This document shows positions 44,202 through 57,652 of a stretch of DNA of 64,000 bases, in pieces; position 1 is the stretch's first letter, and each line of letters starts with the position of its first letter. Source of the DNA: Cynocephalus volans (Eukaryota > Chordata > Mammalia > Dermoptera > Cynocephalidae); contig NC_084460.1 in NCBI RefSeq assembly GCF_027409185.1, forward strand, positions 145,312,569 to 145,376,568, written 5' to 3'. Both the position numbers and the translations under genes were made by a program. Under the pieces are notes generated by a model. That model saw only the letters and a program-made list of their open reading frames with translations. It did not search any database and was not told the DNA's origin.

Positions 44202-45749
44202 ATTCACTCAGACTGATCACTGCAATGAGAGAAGAGGGAAAGAAAAAAAATTGCCAACATTCATATAAAATGATACTGAATTGCAATGTCATATTCCTGT
44301 CTAGATGCTGCTTAATCAGCAGATATGAAGGTGTGGTATTTCTGTTTTCAAAAACATAAAAATATGAAATATTTTATAAATAATTTTGAGATATAAGGTT
44401 TTTAAAAAATATGTGATTATGTGAAATGTTAAGGAGGTGGCTGCAGACACTAATTTACCTTGTCCAATAACTTGTCAATCAGAAACACCTTAAATTAAAT
44501 ACATAAAAGTGAATATTTATACAGAATTAAGAATGAAAAATACATAATATATTTTATACTAAATCTCTTGAAGCAAGATAGATTCAAGTTCAGAAGTGTT
44601 TTCTCACTTTCTCAGGAATTCTTTCGTATCTTTTATACTGAATAAAAGTGAGATTAATTGATATTAATGCAAATATCTCTGGTATTAATGATATATGGAA
44701 TTTCCTCCTCCTAAGATATTGAGTCAAGTAATAAGACGGTGAGTTAAAATCCCATTTATGCTGTTTTCTATCCCTTACCAATATGTTACTTCTTATGTTT
44801 GTCAAAACCACCACATTTCTAATAGACTATTAAAAAATTTTCCTCCATAAAACTGTATATGAAAAAAATCATTAATTCATTTAGTTAATAAATATTTACT
44901 TAGTACCTCCAAAGTTAAAACACTGTAATTCTTAGTTCAATCACACATAGAACATTTAACCAAGGTATTATAGGCATAATGCTAAAGTAACGCCAATGTT
45001 GAGGGGAAAAAAGCACACATACAGACACCGATGGCTTGTTTGCAGATTTGAGATAGATCCAAGAGCTATCATTAAACATGCCAATATAGGAAATCATCCA
45101 GTTAACTAAGAATATCTTTTAATATTTTAAAAACATAATTCTAAAGTTATTGTAACAATTTTATTTTTTGTGATATATTTGATATTGTTGGTGGGATTAT
45201 CAAAGTCAAGTTGGAAGGAAACATTACAAAAGACACTACAATGGAGGGAACATCCAGTATTTTGAATATCTGGATTTAATTTAAATGTTAAAAATTATAA
45301 ATTTTGTTTAAATAGCAAATCAAATGAGGAGAAATGTTGAATCACAGAAATAGATAATAACTAACATAAAGATAGGCAAGGCCAAAAAAATCCCTGAGAT
45401 AAAAACGTAACTATACATTCTATAAACCTGAGAAGTAAGTGAGAAGGCTAGATCCTATGCAACCTAGGAGGAAAAAAATCTAAGACAGTATCAGGAGAAT
45501 GCATTGCTTTATGACAAATTATGAGTAATTCTGGACCCAAAATATGTTTAATGAACTCAAACCCCCAACCTTGCTGATCTAAATCAGGAGCTACCCATGT
45601 AGAAACAGCAAGCCTAAGTATATAACTATTCAAGGAAATATTTACAAGTCTTGGGTTTACAACTCCTAGGCTGTACTAACAAGTTCAGCCAAATAGGTGT
45701 CTTACCAACACATATTTTTACTTTTATAACTTATTTTTATAACTTAATT
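44202..45749. other. Unit C flank upstream of the OR
   Basis: Aligns with 21,943-24,300 of A minus its mariner. Would contain non-coding 5' exons of the OR if present, but none was identified. Confidence 0.5.
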
Positions 45750-46160
45750 ACTCCACTATAAAAAAGAATGAAATTCTCCCATTTGCAACGACATGGAAGA
45801 ACCTAGAGAAACTTATGTTGAGTGAAATAAAGCACAGAGGGATAAATACTGCATGTGCTCACTCATATGTGGGAGCTAAGAGAGAAAGAAGGAAGGAAAT
45901 AAAGACCACAGTAGTGCGTTGGTAATGCAGAGTGAGGGAACATTCCTAGGGCTACAAAGTGGAGTGGAGGGGTGAGGGTAGGGGGATGGAGGTTGACAGA
46001 TAATTGGGTGGGGACATGGGGTACAAAAGTAATTTCTGGTAATGGGTATGCCCCCAGTATCAATCTGGCCTTCACATCATGGGCACGAGGGGTGACAATT
46101 AGCTTTGTATCTCATGAATATTAGTGATAAAAAAATCTGTAAGAAAAATCATTGTTAAAA
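45750..46160 (+). mobile_element. L1 3' end fragment
   Basis: The plus strand runs from the last ORF2 codons (CTATAAAAAAGAATGAAATTC, then CATGGAAGAACCTAGAG) through the L1 3' UTR to an A-rich end. 5'-truncated. Not present in unit A at the matching point. Confidence 0.8.
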
Positions 46161-48625
46161 ATAAACAAAACAGTCACCAATCTGATTAGACTTTGCTAAC
46201 GACTTTACTGCCCCCAAGTCCGTGCTGCCTGGGATCAATTTTCTGAATTGATTAAACCAATAAAAGAAAACCAATATGGAAATTTTTTAAAAGATAGGGT
46301 TGGTGAAAAATTCATTTCTGAAAATAATAATCTTGGAACAGTAAAAACATGTAGAAGGATTGGGATATTTTATATAGAAACGCACCTAGGGTTTTGTCCC
46401 TGAATAAAGAGGCTGTTCTGTGGAAAACAGTTCTTCTCCGTCTTTACTGGGACTAGAAAAAGAGAAAATCAGTTTGGGGTTTTTATTAGACACTAACATG
46501 CACTAACAGGCTTGTAGTGTTTGCAGTAATCGTTGAGTAAGCACTCTGCTGTCAATCACCAAACGTACTAAATTATCCTTATTAAACATGCTATGGAGGA
46601 TATAATGGTGAAGCTGCCCACAGCAGATGTGGTGAACTCTGCGATTCTGCATTATTTCCAGAGAAGTGCTCTCTAAAACATGAACTAGATTGAAGGGGAA
46701 GGCATTGACTTCCCTCAGAAGCCCTACAATTCTCCTGTCCTCAATTACTGGAAAATCTTCCTGATTTTATGAGGTTTCCAAAGTAAAGGCCAGAATGAAT
46801 TTTACTTTTTAAAGACACTGATAAAATATTTAGTAGATTGGTTCTGCAACTCATTATCTTGACAAAAAAAAAAAAAAAAAAAAAAGGAAACAAAAATGTA
46901 ACAAAACTTGAGAAGATTTCAGTCTCAATTCCAACTCTAAATTACCAGGAGATTATGCCTAACACTTTATGAACCTCGTTTTAAGGTTCTCATTGGTAAT
47001 CCTTTGGACTTTCCAAAGTACATTTTTGCCCACAGTCTATGAGACTATGAATCGTTCTTGCTACTTAATAGGCCGCATAGCATAAGGATAAGCATACAGA
47101 CTCTATAACCCCGTCACATGAGTTCAGATCTTCATTCTACAAAAGTACTCATATAGCTTTGTTTCCATAAAGATTCAGAGGAATTGAACAAAGTGTTTAT
47201 TTAGCTTTTCTGTTCAGGACTGCTTTCTGTTCCATTTGGTAGGTAAGTGATCTGAAAAAAATTTCAGATATCATGACAGCTCATGAGAAACCTTTGGCAC
47301 TGAAATAATATGCCTTTTCATGAAAAAAGTAATAATAAAATAAAGGATTGTATTCTCACCCAGTTCCTATAAGAAGATATAGAGATGCCACGAGATACAA
47401 ATTTTCATGATGAACCCTTAAGGTACACAAACAAGATGTCAAAGGCAATTATTCCTTCCACATTAATTCTTCAAGAAACACAGTTAGAAGGGATTAATAT
47501 TTATTTCTTCCCGTCTTCAAACCTGTTTGCAAAGTTAATACTGAGACTCCCTCAATGCCAACAAAAGATTCCCTGTAGGATAAAGTTGATCTACTGAGCA
47601 TTGTAGACTAATGAACAAATCACTTCTAATAAGCCAATTGTAGCTATTATTTTTTCTTTGAAAAACATAAGCATTACAAGTTAATTATTTAAGAAATAAA
47701 AACGTGTATTACATTGATGTTTCACGTGGAACTGATTGTCATCTAAATTTTACTCGGACAAATAAGAAGCATACTTTACTACATAGAAAACATTTTTGAT
47801 GAATATATGTATTATATATGAATATATGTATAATCATCTTTGTGACAATTATCCAATGTTTCCACAGCATTTGGTTGCTTCAGACCTAAATTCTGAGAAT
47901 TCAGCTTCTACCGATGGTGTAGCAGTTTGTTTCAGACCAAACCTCCCACACAGAATAACTTTGACTGAACCAGATGATATTGCCAATATGCAACCATTTT
48001 TGTTATACGAAAATAGCAAATTTCATGTGCTTCACTCTAATCAAATATCTACACAAAATATTTTTTAATGAAAATGTAGATAAACTCCAGGAAAACAAAT
48101 TGCTGTAATCTAACTAATCAATGATGAAATACAGTATTCCTCCTACCTTTTGCCCATGCATGTACCTGTATATACCATTTAAAGCAAAATTATGTTTCTG
48201 CTATACATAATTTTTTTATAAACTATTTTTGACAACAATGTATCGTTTATATTTTTCTATATCATTAGCATAAAAAACGTGTTTTATTCCTAGCTACATG
48301 ATTTTTCATAAAAATCTGTAATTATAAAGTCCTATTTGTCCAAATATGTTTGCATTGTTAATATATTGTCTACAAATCTGCAACAGTCCCTAAGAGAAAA
48401 TTGTGTCAATTCACACTGAAAAATTTGAAACAACCCATTTCCCAAACTTTACACTAGTGAAAAGTAAAATATTTATCTATATGTATACACAAACACACAT
48501 ATGCACATATCATATGGATTTATATGTATGTATATTTGGCAAGAAATGTGCCTGACCTATATGTATGTGGCAAAAATGTAAAGCTTTACCAAGATGTATG
48601 TACTGTTCAAAATTCTTTGTGGTAA
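46161..48625. other. Unit C downstream part, no gene
   Basis: Aligns with 24,200-25,900 of A up to about 48,260. A poly(A) run lies at 46,865-46,885. The open stretch at 47,796-48,068 has no recognisable domain. Confidence 0.5.
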
Positions 48626-48763
48626 ATTGAAAAATTATAATTGTATATATTTATGGGGTACAAAGTGATGTTGCCTGACTTATTTCATAAGGTCCTCCAG
48701 ACTCCATTATGTTGTCACAAATAAAAGTATTTACTTCTCTTTTAAGTCTAAATAGTATTCCAT

Positions 48764-48812
<49 letters not shown>

Positions 48813-49511
48813 GTGTATATATATATATATATATATAGCACATTTGCTTTACCCATTCATTTGTTAATGGACCCTTAGATTGCTTCCATAACATTGCCAT
48901 TGTAAATGATGCTGCAATGAACATGAGAGTGCAGATATCTCTTTGATATATTGATTACAAATCCTTTGGATGTAGTATAGAGTAACTCATTTATACTTTT
49001 CTGAAAAACCTCCACACTATTTTCCATAGTGACTGTACTAATTTACAATCCTACCAACAGTGTACAACAGTTCCCTCTCTCTCACATCCTCATCAACACT
49101 TATTATCTTCAGTGTTTTGATTATAGCCACTCTAACAGGTGTGAGATGATATCTCATTGTATTCTTAATTTGTATTCCCTAATGATTAGTGATGTTGAGC
49201 ATTTTTTCATATGTTTGCCATTTGAATATCTTCTTTTGAGAAATATCTATTCAGGTCTTTTGCCCATTTTAACCACGTTATTTGTTTTCTTGCTATTGAG
49301 TTGTTTGAATTCTTTATATATTTTGGATATTAACCTCTTGTCAGATATATGGCTTGCAAATATTTTCTCCCAATCCATAGGCTGTCTCTTTACTCTGTTA
49401 GGTGTCTCCTTTGCTGTGCAGAAGCTGTTTCATTTGACACAATTCCATTTGTCTATTTTTGCTTTTGTTGTCTATGCTTCTGCATTTCAATTTGAAAAAA
49501 TCATTGTACAG
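48626..49511 (-). mobile_element. Older L1 3' part at the C/B junction
   Basis: The minus strand carries the C-terminal ORF2 and 3' UTR of an older L1. From the plus strand the landmarks are ATTTATGGGGTACAAAGTG at 48,650, CTCCACACTATTTTCCATAG at 49,011 and TTTTGGATATTAACC at 49,320. It stops sharply at 49,511, where unit B begins. A GT/TA microsatellite (48,765-48,837) sits within it. Confidence 0.85.
48765..48837 (+). repeat. (GT)n(TA)n microsatellite
   Basis: About 16 bases of GT followed by long TA/TATG runs inside the L1 3' part. Confidence 0.95.
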
Positions 49512-50207
49512 GGCTGAAGAATTTTTACTTTTAAATATATAGCCATAGGGAGTCCTAAAATGTACAGTACAACAAAATATATTAACAGAAAATTAAGGAA
49601 CTTAAGAGACTTTCACCCTAAATAACTGGCTGAAAATTTTATAACGTCAAATAGCTAAATTATTACTCCTAGTTTTAGTTCCTGTAATGAATAATACAGC
49701 CAAGCATGAATAAGCTTTGTGAATTTCTCTTATAAGTTATGTGATAAGTAACACAAGTAGACTATTTAAGCTAACGTCAGTGACGTGAGCCTGCCGTCTG
49801 AGGATCCCATGAAACTAAACAACTTATTACACTCAGTCACAAAACGTAAGCCAGAATTTTTTATTCTGAGAAGTTAAAAATAAGTTAGTTGGGCAGCATA
49901 CCTTATGTCTCAGTTTAGAAAACTTCACGATAAAATAAACTTTGAATATGTTGAATTTTTCCTATCATTATTTAAATTTTTCATTTTTTTACTAATCAAA
50001 TTTTATTATTTAAAAATCTCCTAAATATGTTACCTACACAGTCAAACTTCTAACTGAAATATGCCAGTTCAGTAGGGCATTAACTTCTGTCCATAAGATT
50101 TTGGTAGCTCTTTTTGAAAAGGAGAAAAACCTGTCTAGAATTTTAACTTCTTAAATTAATATTTTGTTTTCTTACAGGCAAATTGCAACACTATAATAAT
50201 AAAAATT

Positions 50208-52040
50208 ATTGTATTGAAATAATTTCCTTTTATACCTAATTTGCTGAGTCTTTGTCATGAAAGAATGTTGAATTTTGTCAAATGCCTTGTCTGCATCATT
50301 TGAGGTAATCGTGTGGCTTTTGTCCTTGGTTTTGTTGATGTGGTATATCACATTTATTGACTTGCATATGATGAACCATCCTTGCATACCTGGGATGAAT
50401 CCCACTTGATTGTGGGTATAATTTTTTTGATGTGTTGCTGTAATCTGTTTGCTAGTATTTTCTTAAGGATTTTTGCATCTATGTTAATCAAAGATATTGT
50501 CTTATGACTTTCTTTTTTGTTGTTGTTGTATCATTGTCTAGTTTTGGTATGAGAGTGATGCTTGCCTTATAGAATGAGTTTGGGAAAATAGCTTTAGTTT
50601 CAATTTTTTGAAAAAGTTTGAAGAGAAGTTGTATTAATTGTTCTTTAAAGGTTTGATAGAATTCAGCTGTATAGCCATCTGGTCCTGGGCTTTTCTTTGT
50701 TGGAAGATTGCTGGCTACTTCTTCAATCTCATTGCTTGTATTAGTCTTTTTGCATTCTCTATTTCTTCTTGGCTCAATTTTGGTAGTTTGTATGTGTCCA
50801 GAAATTTATCCATGTCCTCCAGGTTTTCATATTTGTTGTTGTACACTTGTTTATAATAACCTCTAATGATTCTGCATATTTCTGTTGTATCAATTGTAAT
50901 GTCTCCCGTTCCACTTCTGATTTTTGTTATTTGGGTCTTCTCTCTTCTTTGTTGTTGTTGTTGTTGTTGTTCTTGTTAACCTAGCTAATGGTTTGTCTAT
51001 TTCATTTATCTTCTCAAAAAAACTTTTTGTTTCATTGATCTTTTGCATTGTTTTTTGGGTCTCTATTTCATTTAGTTCTTCCCTGATCTTAATTATTTCT
51101 TTCCATCTACTACTTTTTCAATTGGACTGCTCCTGTTTTTGCAGTTCTTTGAGGCATAGTGTTAGGTCATGTATTTGAAGTCTTTCCATTCTTTTGATGT
51201 AAGACTTTATTGCAATAAACTTCACTCTTAGTACTGCTTTTGCAGTATCTCACAGGTTTTGGTATGATGTATCTTTATTTTTGTTAGTTTCAAGAAACAT
51301 TTTGATTTTGCGTTTAATTTCTTCTTGGACCCATAGGTCATCAGAAGTCCATTGTTTAGTTCCCTTGCACTTGAGCAGTTTTCAGAATTTTGCTTACTAT
51401 TAATTTCCAGTTTTAACCCATTGTGGTCTGAGAACACACTTGGAATAATTTCAATTTTTAAAAATTTGCTAAGACTTGATTTGCAACCTAACATGTGGGC
51501 TACCCTGGAGAAAGTTCCATGTGCTAATGAGAAGAATGTATTCTCTAGTTGTTAGATGAAATGTTCTGCAGATGTCAACCAGTTTCAATTGTTCTAAGGT
51601 GTAATTTAAATCCTGTGTTTCTTTGTTAATTTGTTGCCTGAAAGATCTGTCTAAAGCTGAGAGAGGGGTGTTCAGGTCACCCACTACTATCATATTTGGG
51701 CCTATATCTTTCTTTTGGTCTAAGAGTTTTTGCTATATATCTAGATGCTCCAGTGTTGGGTGCATATGTATTTGTGATCATTTTGTCTTCTAACTGGATA
51801 GATACCTCTATCATTATATAATGGCTTTTTTTTTTGGTGTCTTTTTATGGTTTTTGGTTTGAAGTCTCTTTTATCCAGTCTAGGAATAGCTATGCCTGCT
51901 CATTTTTGGCTTACAAATGCATGGTATATCTTTTTCCAGCCCTTCACTTATAGTCTGTGTTTGTCTTGATAGGTGAAGTGGGTGTCTTGAGGACAGCATA
52001 TAGTTTGGTCTAGCTTTTAAATACAATCAGTCAGTCTGTA
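50208..52040 (-). mobile_element. Inverted 5' arm of the older L1 (unit B copy, shortened)
   Basis: Same element as 318-3,044 but starting at the base equivalent to 1,232. Minus-strand fragments include [10 protein letters not shown] at 50,405 and [17 protein letters not shown] at 51,690. Multiple stops. Confidence 0.9.
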
Positions 52041-52645
52041 TGTAGAGGATACCAACATTAATAAAGCAAACGTATTTAACAGGGACTAACTTATAGCTTA
52101 ATGGGGCCACAGCCCTGTAATTTAGCATGGCTAAAGCCCTATAGTTAAAGGTATAGCCTAACTTTTTAGTATTACACATAATGATGCTAAGCTTGGGAAA
52201 AACAGAAAACTTACCAGGACTAAAGTCTCTCTTGTAGATTAAAAAAACAATTGTAACACAGCAAAAATGCTTGCTCTAAGGGCCATTGTTCTTGGTGCGC
52301 CAAACCCAATGACAGGAATGTATGTGAGCTAAAGTCCTTAAGGTTGATGGTTGGGGATGTTCCTCATCTCACCTTTACCTGTTTCTTTCAGTTTCTTAGG
52401 GAACTAAGTGTTGCCTTGATGATTATCTCATTGGTCTTTTTGTAACCACCTATGTTCCTTTTCTGTAACTTTCTTGCCTGGACAATAAAAACTGAGAGAA
52501 AACCTAATTCAGGAGTATTTTCATAAGCATCCTTCTCTCTTGAAGGAGTTGTTCCTGGGATTGACCCCTTATTAGCCTCTCACTGTGCTGGAAAAATCGG
52601 CTTTGAGTAATCCTTTGTATCTCTGTCACCCCGGGAGAGGTGACC
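52041..52645 (+). mobile_element. Solo LTR nested in L1 (unit B copy)
   Basis: Counterpart of 3,045-3,650. The right flank TCTGTGTCTTTA is intact L1 sequence and shows more clearly than in A that the LTR landed within the inverted arm, about a dozen bases before the inversion joint. Confidence 0.65.
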
Positions 52646-53870
52646 TCTGTGTCTTTAGTACCTCTAATCGTATACTGAATCAACTCAAAATGGATTACAG
52701 ACTTACATATAGGACTTGAAACCATAAAGTTACTAAAGGAAAACTTAGGGGAAACACTCCAGAAAGTAGGACTGGGCAAAGACTTCATGAATAAGATCTC
52801 AAAAGGAAAAGCAACAAAAGAAAAAAATAAATAAATGGGATTATATCAAGCTGAGAAGCTATGGCACAGCAAAGGAAACAGTCAACAGAGCAGAAAGAGA
52901 ACCTACAGAATGGGAGAAAATATTTGCAAATTGTACATCGAACATGGGTTAGTATCGAGAATATACAAAGAACTCAAACAACTATACAGTAGAAAAACAA
53001 ATAATCCAATTATAAATATGGGCAAAGGAGATGAATAAAATGTTTTTCAAAGGAAGACATACAAATGGCCAACAGGTACATGAAAAAATGCTCTGAATCA
53101 CTAGTCATCAGAGAAATGCAAATCAAAACCACATTGAGACATCATCTCACCCCAGTTAGAGTTGCCATTATTACAAAGACCAAGAATAACAAATGCTGGT
53201 GAGGATGCAGGGAAAGGGGAGCTCTTCTACACCGTTGGTGGGACTGTCCATTTGCACAGCCATTCTGGAGAACAGTATGGAGGTTCCTCAGACAACCACA
53301 GATAGAACCACCATATGATCCAGCAATCCTACTACTTTGAATATATCCAAAGGAATGGAAATCATCATGTTGAAGGGATATTGGCACTCCCACATTCAGG
53401 GCAGCTCTATTTAAATTAGCCCAAAAGTGGAACCAACCTATGTGTCCATCAATGGATGACCGGATAAGGAAAATGTAGTATATATGCACAGTGAAATACG
53501 ACTTAGCCATAAAAAGAGAATGAAATTCTGCCATTTGCAGCAACATGGATGAGCCTGGAGAAAATTATGTTAAGTAAAATAAGCCAGACAAAGAAAGAGA
53601 AATACCACATGTTCTCACTCATAAATGTCTTCTAGAAAGGAAGGAAGGAATGGAGGAAGGAATGAAGGAAAGAAAGAAAGAAAAGACCACAACAATAAGT
53701 TGAACTTTTAGAAGGAGAGAACAAACCTAAGACTGATAGAGATGGGGGGAGGGATGGGAACAGGTTTAGTAAGTGATAGGTCAAGAAAAGGGCATAAGGA
53801 AATATCATGATTTGTAAGAATGAATATGGTAATAATAAATAATAAAAATTAAGAAAAATAACCCATAAGA
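52646..53870 (+). mobile_element. 3' arm of the twin-primed older L1 (unit B copy)
   Basis: Counterpart of 3,651-4,855, ending in an A-rich run near 53,860. The GGAA/GAAA tract (53,635-53,685) differs in length from A. Confidence 0.88.
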
Positions 53871-53871
53871 A

Positions 53872-55415
53872 CAAGGTAACTTACTCTGTAGATGTCAGTT
53901 GGCATCTTTATCCAAGCATTGAATCATTTCTCTATAGACTTATCTATCAAATAGCAATAGTGACAGGACTGGTATGAAGTATGCACTGGTACACTGACAC
54001 CAAATCTCATCTGGCTAATCCATTAATAATTACCCAGACTTCCAACCACAGAAACCAGTTGCTAGCATCACACCACTGGGAAACTAGCCAGCCACCTGCT
54101 GGAATGGAGAAAGTAATTTTTCCTCTCTGGAACGGACATTTATCCTGGATATGGATTTGCCTTTCCTGCCAGCCACGCTTATGCCAACATCCCATTCTTG
54201 GGCTCTGCATTAAAGAAGACCACAAAATATTACTCCTGAATAATGAATTCATTTTTATAGCAAAAGAACTAAACCAATGGGCACCACTCATAGGAGACAC
54301 TGATCTCATGATATTCTCCATTGCTCAAAAGCAGTTGACTTTATTGAATACTGGAACTGCATACTTAAGACTCATAACCCTAGCTGGGAATGTGGGCTGC
54401 TGTTCCACAGTTTATTCTAAACAAGTAAACAATATATGGTATTGTTTCTCTCATCGACAAAATATATGGATCCAAGATTGTATTAGTTTGCTAGCGCTGT
54501 CATAACGAAGTATCATTGACTGGATGGCTTACAAAACAGAAAGTTATTTTCTCACAGTTCTGAATGCTAGAAGTTCCAGATCAAGGTGTTATCAGGGTTG
54601 GTTCCTTCTGAGGCCTGAGAGGGAAGTATCTACATCAGTAAGGCCTCTCAGTGGTTGGTAGATTTTCTTCCTTCTGTATGCATCTGTGTCCAGATTTCCT
54701 CCTCTTATAAGGACACCAGTCATATTGGATTCGGGCCGACACTAATGACTTCCTTTTAACTTGATTGCCTCTGTAAAGGTTCTATTTCCAAATACAAGCA
54801 CATTCTAAGGTACTGGGGGTTAGGACTTCAACATATGAATTTGAAAGCAACACACTTTAGCCCATAACAAGGAGCAAGGGGATGGAAGGTTGAATGGCAT
54901 TTCTCAATGTTATCACTAATAAACTGGACAAAATTGGTTTTCCATCCTTTTGGGGCTCTTCTTGTTTAGAGGTCCTAGCACCTAAGGGAAGAAAGACAAC
55001 TTTTGCTGGCAAAATAATAGTTCCATTGATCTAAAAGGTAAAAGTGCTAACTGGTCATTTTAAGCACCTCAATTCCCTAGAATACGTCAGTGAAAAGGGC
55101 TGAGAGGATACTTTGTGAGTTGACATGACTAAGTGTAAGCAGAGAAGCACATGTCTGGAAGTCAGTGATTTCTCCCTGTCTTCTCCTAATACTGCTGCTT
55201 TCAGTGTCAAGAGTCAATGAGCAACTACAGCAACTGCACAAAGGCAGGACTCCTGAGAGTCAGACCCACAGAAATGAAAATATAGTTTATCCTACCAGGG
55301 GTATTATACCCTCACTGGTGTTAAAGGGAACATGAAATAGGGTGAAAAAAAGTGTAGAAATGATTATCATAATATGTATCGATATCTGTTTCTTGCTCAA
55401 ATGTATTAAATAAAC
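53872..55415 (+). pseudogene. ERV-L-like pol remnant (unit B copy)
   Basis: Counterpart of 4,862-6,400 with the same interruptions. The dead state predates the duplication. Confidence 0.6.
54479..54869 (-). mobile_element. MLT1-like solo LTR (unit B copy)
   Basis: Counterpart of 5,469-5,859, TG/CA-bounded, same 391 bp length. Confidence 0.75.
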
Positions 55416-55429
55416 ATTTTTATTTCAAA

Positions 55430-57111
55430 AAATAAATAAACTTAAAAAAATAAAAAATCTCTACACTCTCACCAAGTTCTTGTAAACATTTGGAAACTGA
55501 AAATCTGCTCATTTTCCCAAAGAAACATAAGAGGTACGGAAATGAAGCAGTATTATTTGGGCATTGATTTTCCTTGGAAACTCCAAACTGGAGGGAAATA
55601 GCATGTCTTTCTTCTATTTCCAAACCCATCCTTGAACATTTCTGAAATTCCCTTAGTACTTCCGAAGGATCCCCAGAAGGATGAAATCAAATTTGTTCTA
55701 CAAGGTATTGTGAACTAATCAGGAAGTCATCCATACGCAACTAGTCATAACAATTAAAACTACACATTGTGTCCTCAGGGTTCACTGTAGGGACTTGTTC
55801 ATAAAACATCACTAAACGAAGTTTAGAATAAGCTTGTGTTTCTTCCACTTACATCTCTTAATGGTGCCACTGTCCAACTTCTACTTAATTTGATTTCCAT
55901 TTTGAAATCGCAAAGATACCTTAGAATTAATATGTCCAATCAGAGATTAAGATCCTCCTCTATACTACCCCAAACCAAATCTTTTTCTAGTGTTCCCTGT
56001 CACAGGGAACAGGGTCACCAAACGAGCATTTAAGAAAGCTACAAACCAGGGACACATATCTTCAACACAAACCTCACTCTCAACCCCATTGCTGCAACCA
56101 CTGTCAACTCCTCTAGGTATTATCAGCTTAAGGTGTCATAAATCCAGCTATTTCTATATACACATTTACCCTCAAAATCTAAGATTGATTAATATCTTAT
56201 CTGGATTTATTAAATAACCTCATAACTACACTATGCGCATCTATTAACATAGTCTTCCATCCCACACTGACACTACACTGATCTTTACAGATGTACATCT
56301 TCTCACTACCACCACTCTATTCACACACACTCTTCCCACATAAAATATATAAATAGCTCATTGCACATACAATAATAACTAAAATTCTTAAGCCTGACTA
56401 TCCTTATCCCTATACTGAAAAATAGACCGATAATTAACTATACACGGTTAAGGGGCTTTCTGGCATTGTACTATGGGTTTCAAAAGGGTGATGGGAGGAT
56501 TCATTTTATCTTTTAATATGATTTTCCACAAACTTTTTGAAGTACACTATGTGTACCCTATTTACTGTAACAATAGCTGCATATACAGATATTTCCCGGT
56601 ATCTTAGTGGATTGACACAATAGAAGGTACCTGCTCTCCTTCATGTAAAATGAAACTACGTGTTTCTAATTGAAAGACCCTATTCTACTCCACTTGGTGA
56701 TTTGGAGTCCTAGACTCCTTCCACCTTGTCACTCAAGTGTTTTCCACATATGACTTCCTTCACTGTCTGTTCTCATCAGGATCACAAGAGAAAGTTCTCA
56801 GACGATTCTGGGCGTGAGGTGTTTATGAGTCAGAAATATAGTGATGTATATTACTCTCAATCCTAAACTCAGTCATATGACCACAGTTAACTGAAAAGGA
56901 AGCCTGTGTGTGTAAGAAGAAGAGAAAATAGACGGTGGTCAGCCAACTGTTACTTCTACTGTGTTTCCTCAGGTTATCATTTACGTGTTTTACCCTCCTT
57001 CCCACATGTAAGACACTTTCAGCCTCTCCCCAAGGGAGTAAAATCCAATTCCCATCTAGTCCCTATCTCAACGACAACTAGGATCTCCAGGTAATATTCT
57101 GTTTTCTTCAT
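55430..57111. other. Unit B sequence without recognisable gene
   Basis: Counterpart of 6,420-8,099. Nothing coding supported. Confidence 0.6.
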
Positions 57112-57652
57112 CAAATCCAGATGTGGCTGTTATTTGTCGAGGTAACAAAAATTTCTTTAAAATACGTATATATATATTTTTTGCTACTGTAGTAATTACA
57201 TGCTCCCAGTGTACAATTTTTGTAGGATTTAACTGTCATCCTACAGAACACATGAAATTTACAAAGGTGTCCATCATACTTATCAGGTCCAACTATCATG
57301 ATATCATCAACATAATAGACAAGACTGCTGTTCTTTAAAATGTTCAGTGAATATAGTTTCCTTCAGACAGAGCTGAAGAGTTAGCATAGCCCTGGGACAA
57401 GATCATTGATGTATACTGTTGCCCATCCCAGGTGAATGTAAAATGTTTCTGATCCTTGTTCATAATCAGAATTGAAAACAATACCTTTTCCGCATCAATA
57501 GCCACATGTCTCACACCAGATATTGTATTGAAGTGTTCCAGCAAGTGTAGCACATCTGGCAAAACCACAGCAATTGGGACCACAACATGCCTATTTGTGG
57601 CTGTCTACAATTACCAGTCATGTCCTACACGATTTTTGTAGAGACTAGGGTC
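57112..57652 (-). pseudogene. ERV-L-like reverse transcriptase remnant (unit B copy)
   Basis: Counterpart of 8,100-8,640. The palm block is at 57,583-57,344 and the YVDD-type block near 57,322-57,297 in another frame. Confidence 0.68.

Larger units (their letters stand above)
34975..48300. repeat. Segmental duplication unit C (older copy)
   Basis: Shares order and orientation of flanks with units A and B: 34,975-35,690 matches 49,511-50,200; 38,630-42,990 matches 9,130-13,880 of A; the OR at 43,281 matches 21,007 and 63,216; and 44,210-48,260 matches 21,945-25,900. By eye identity is clearly lower than between A and B, and insertion content differs. Both ends are approximate. Confidence 0.85.
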
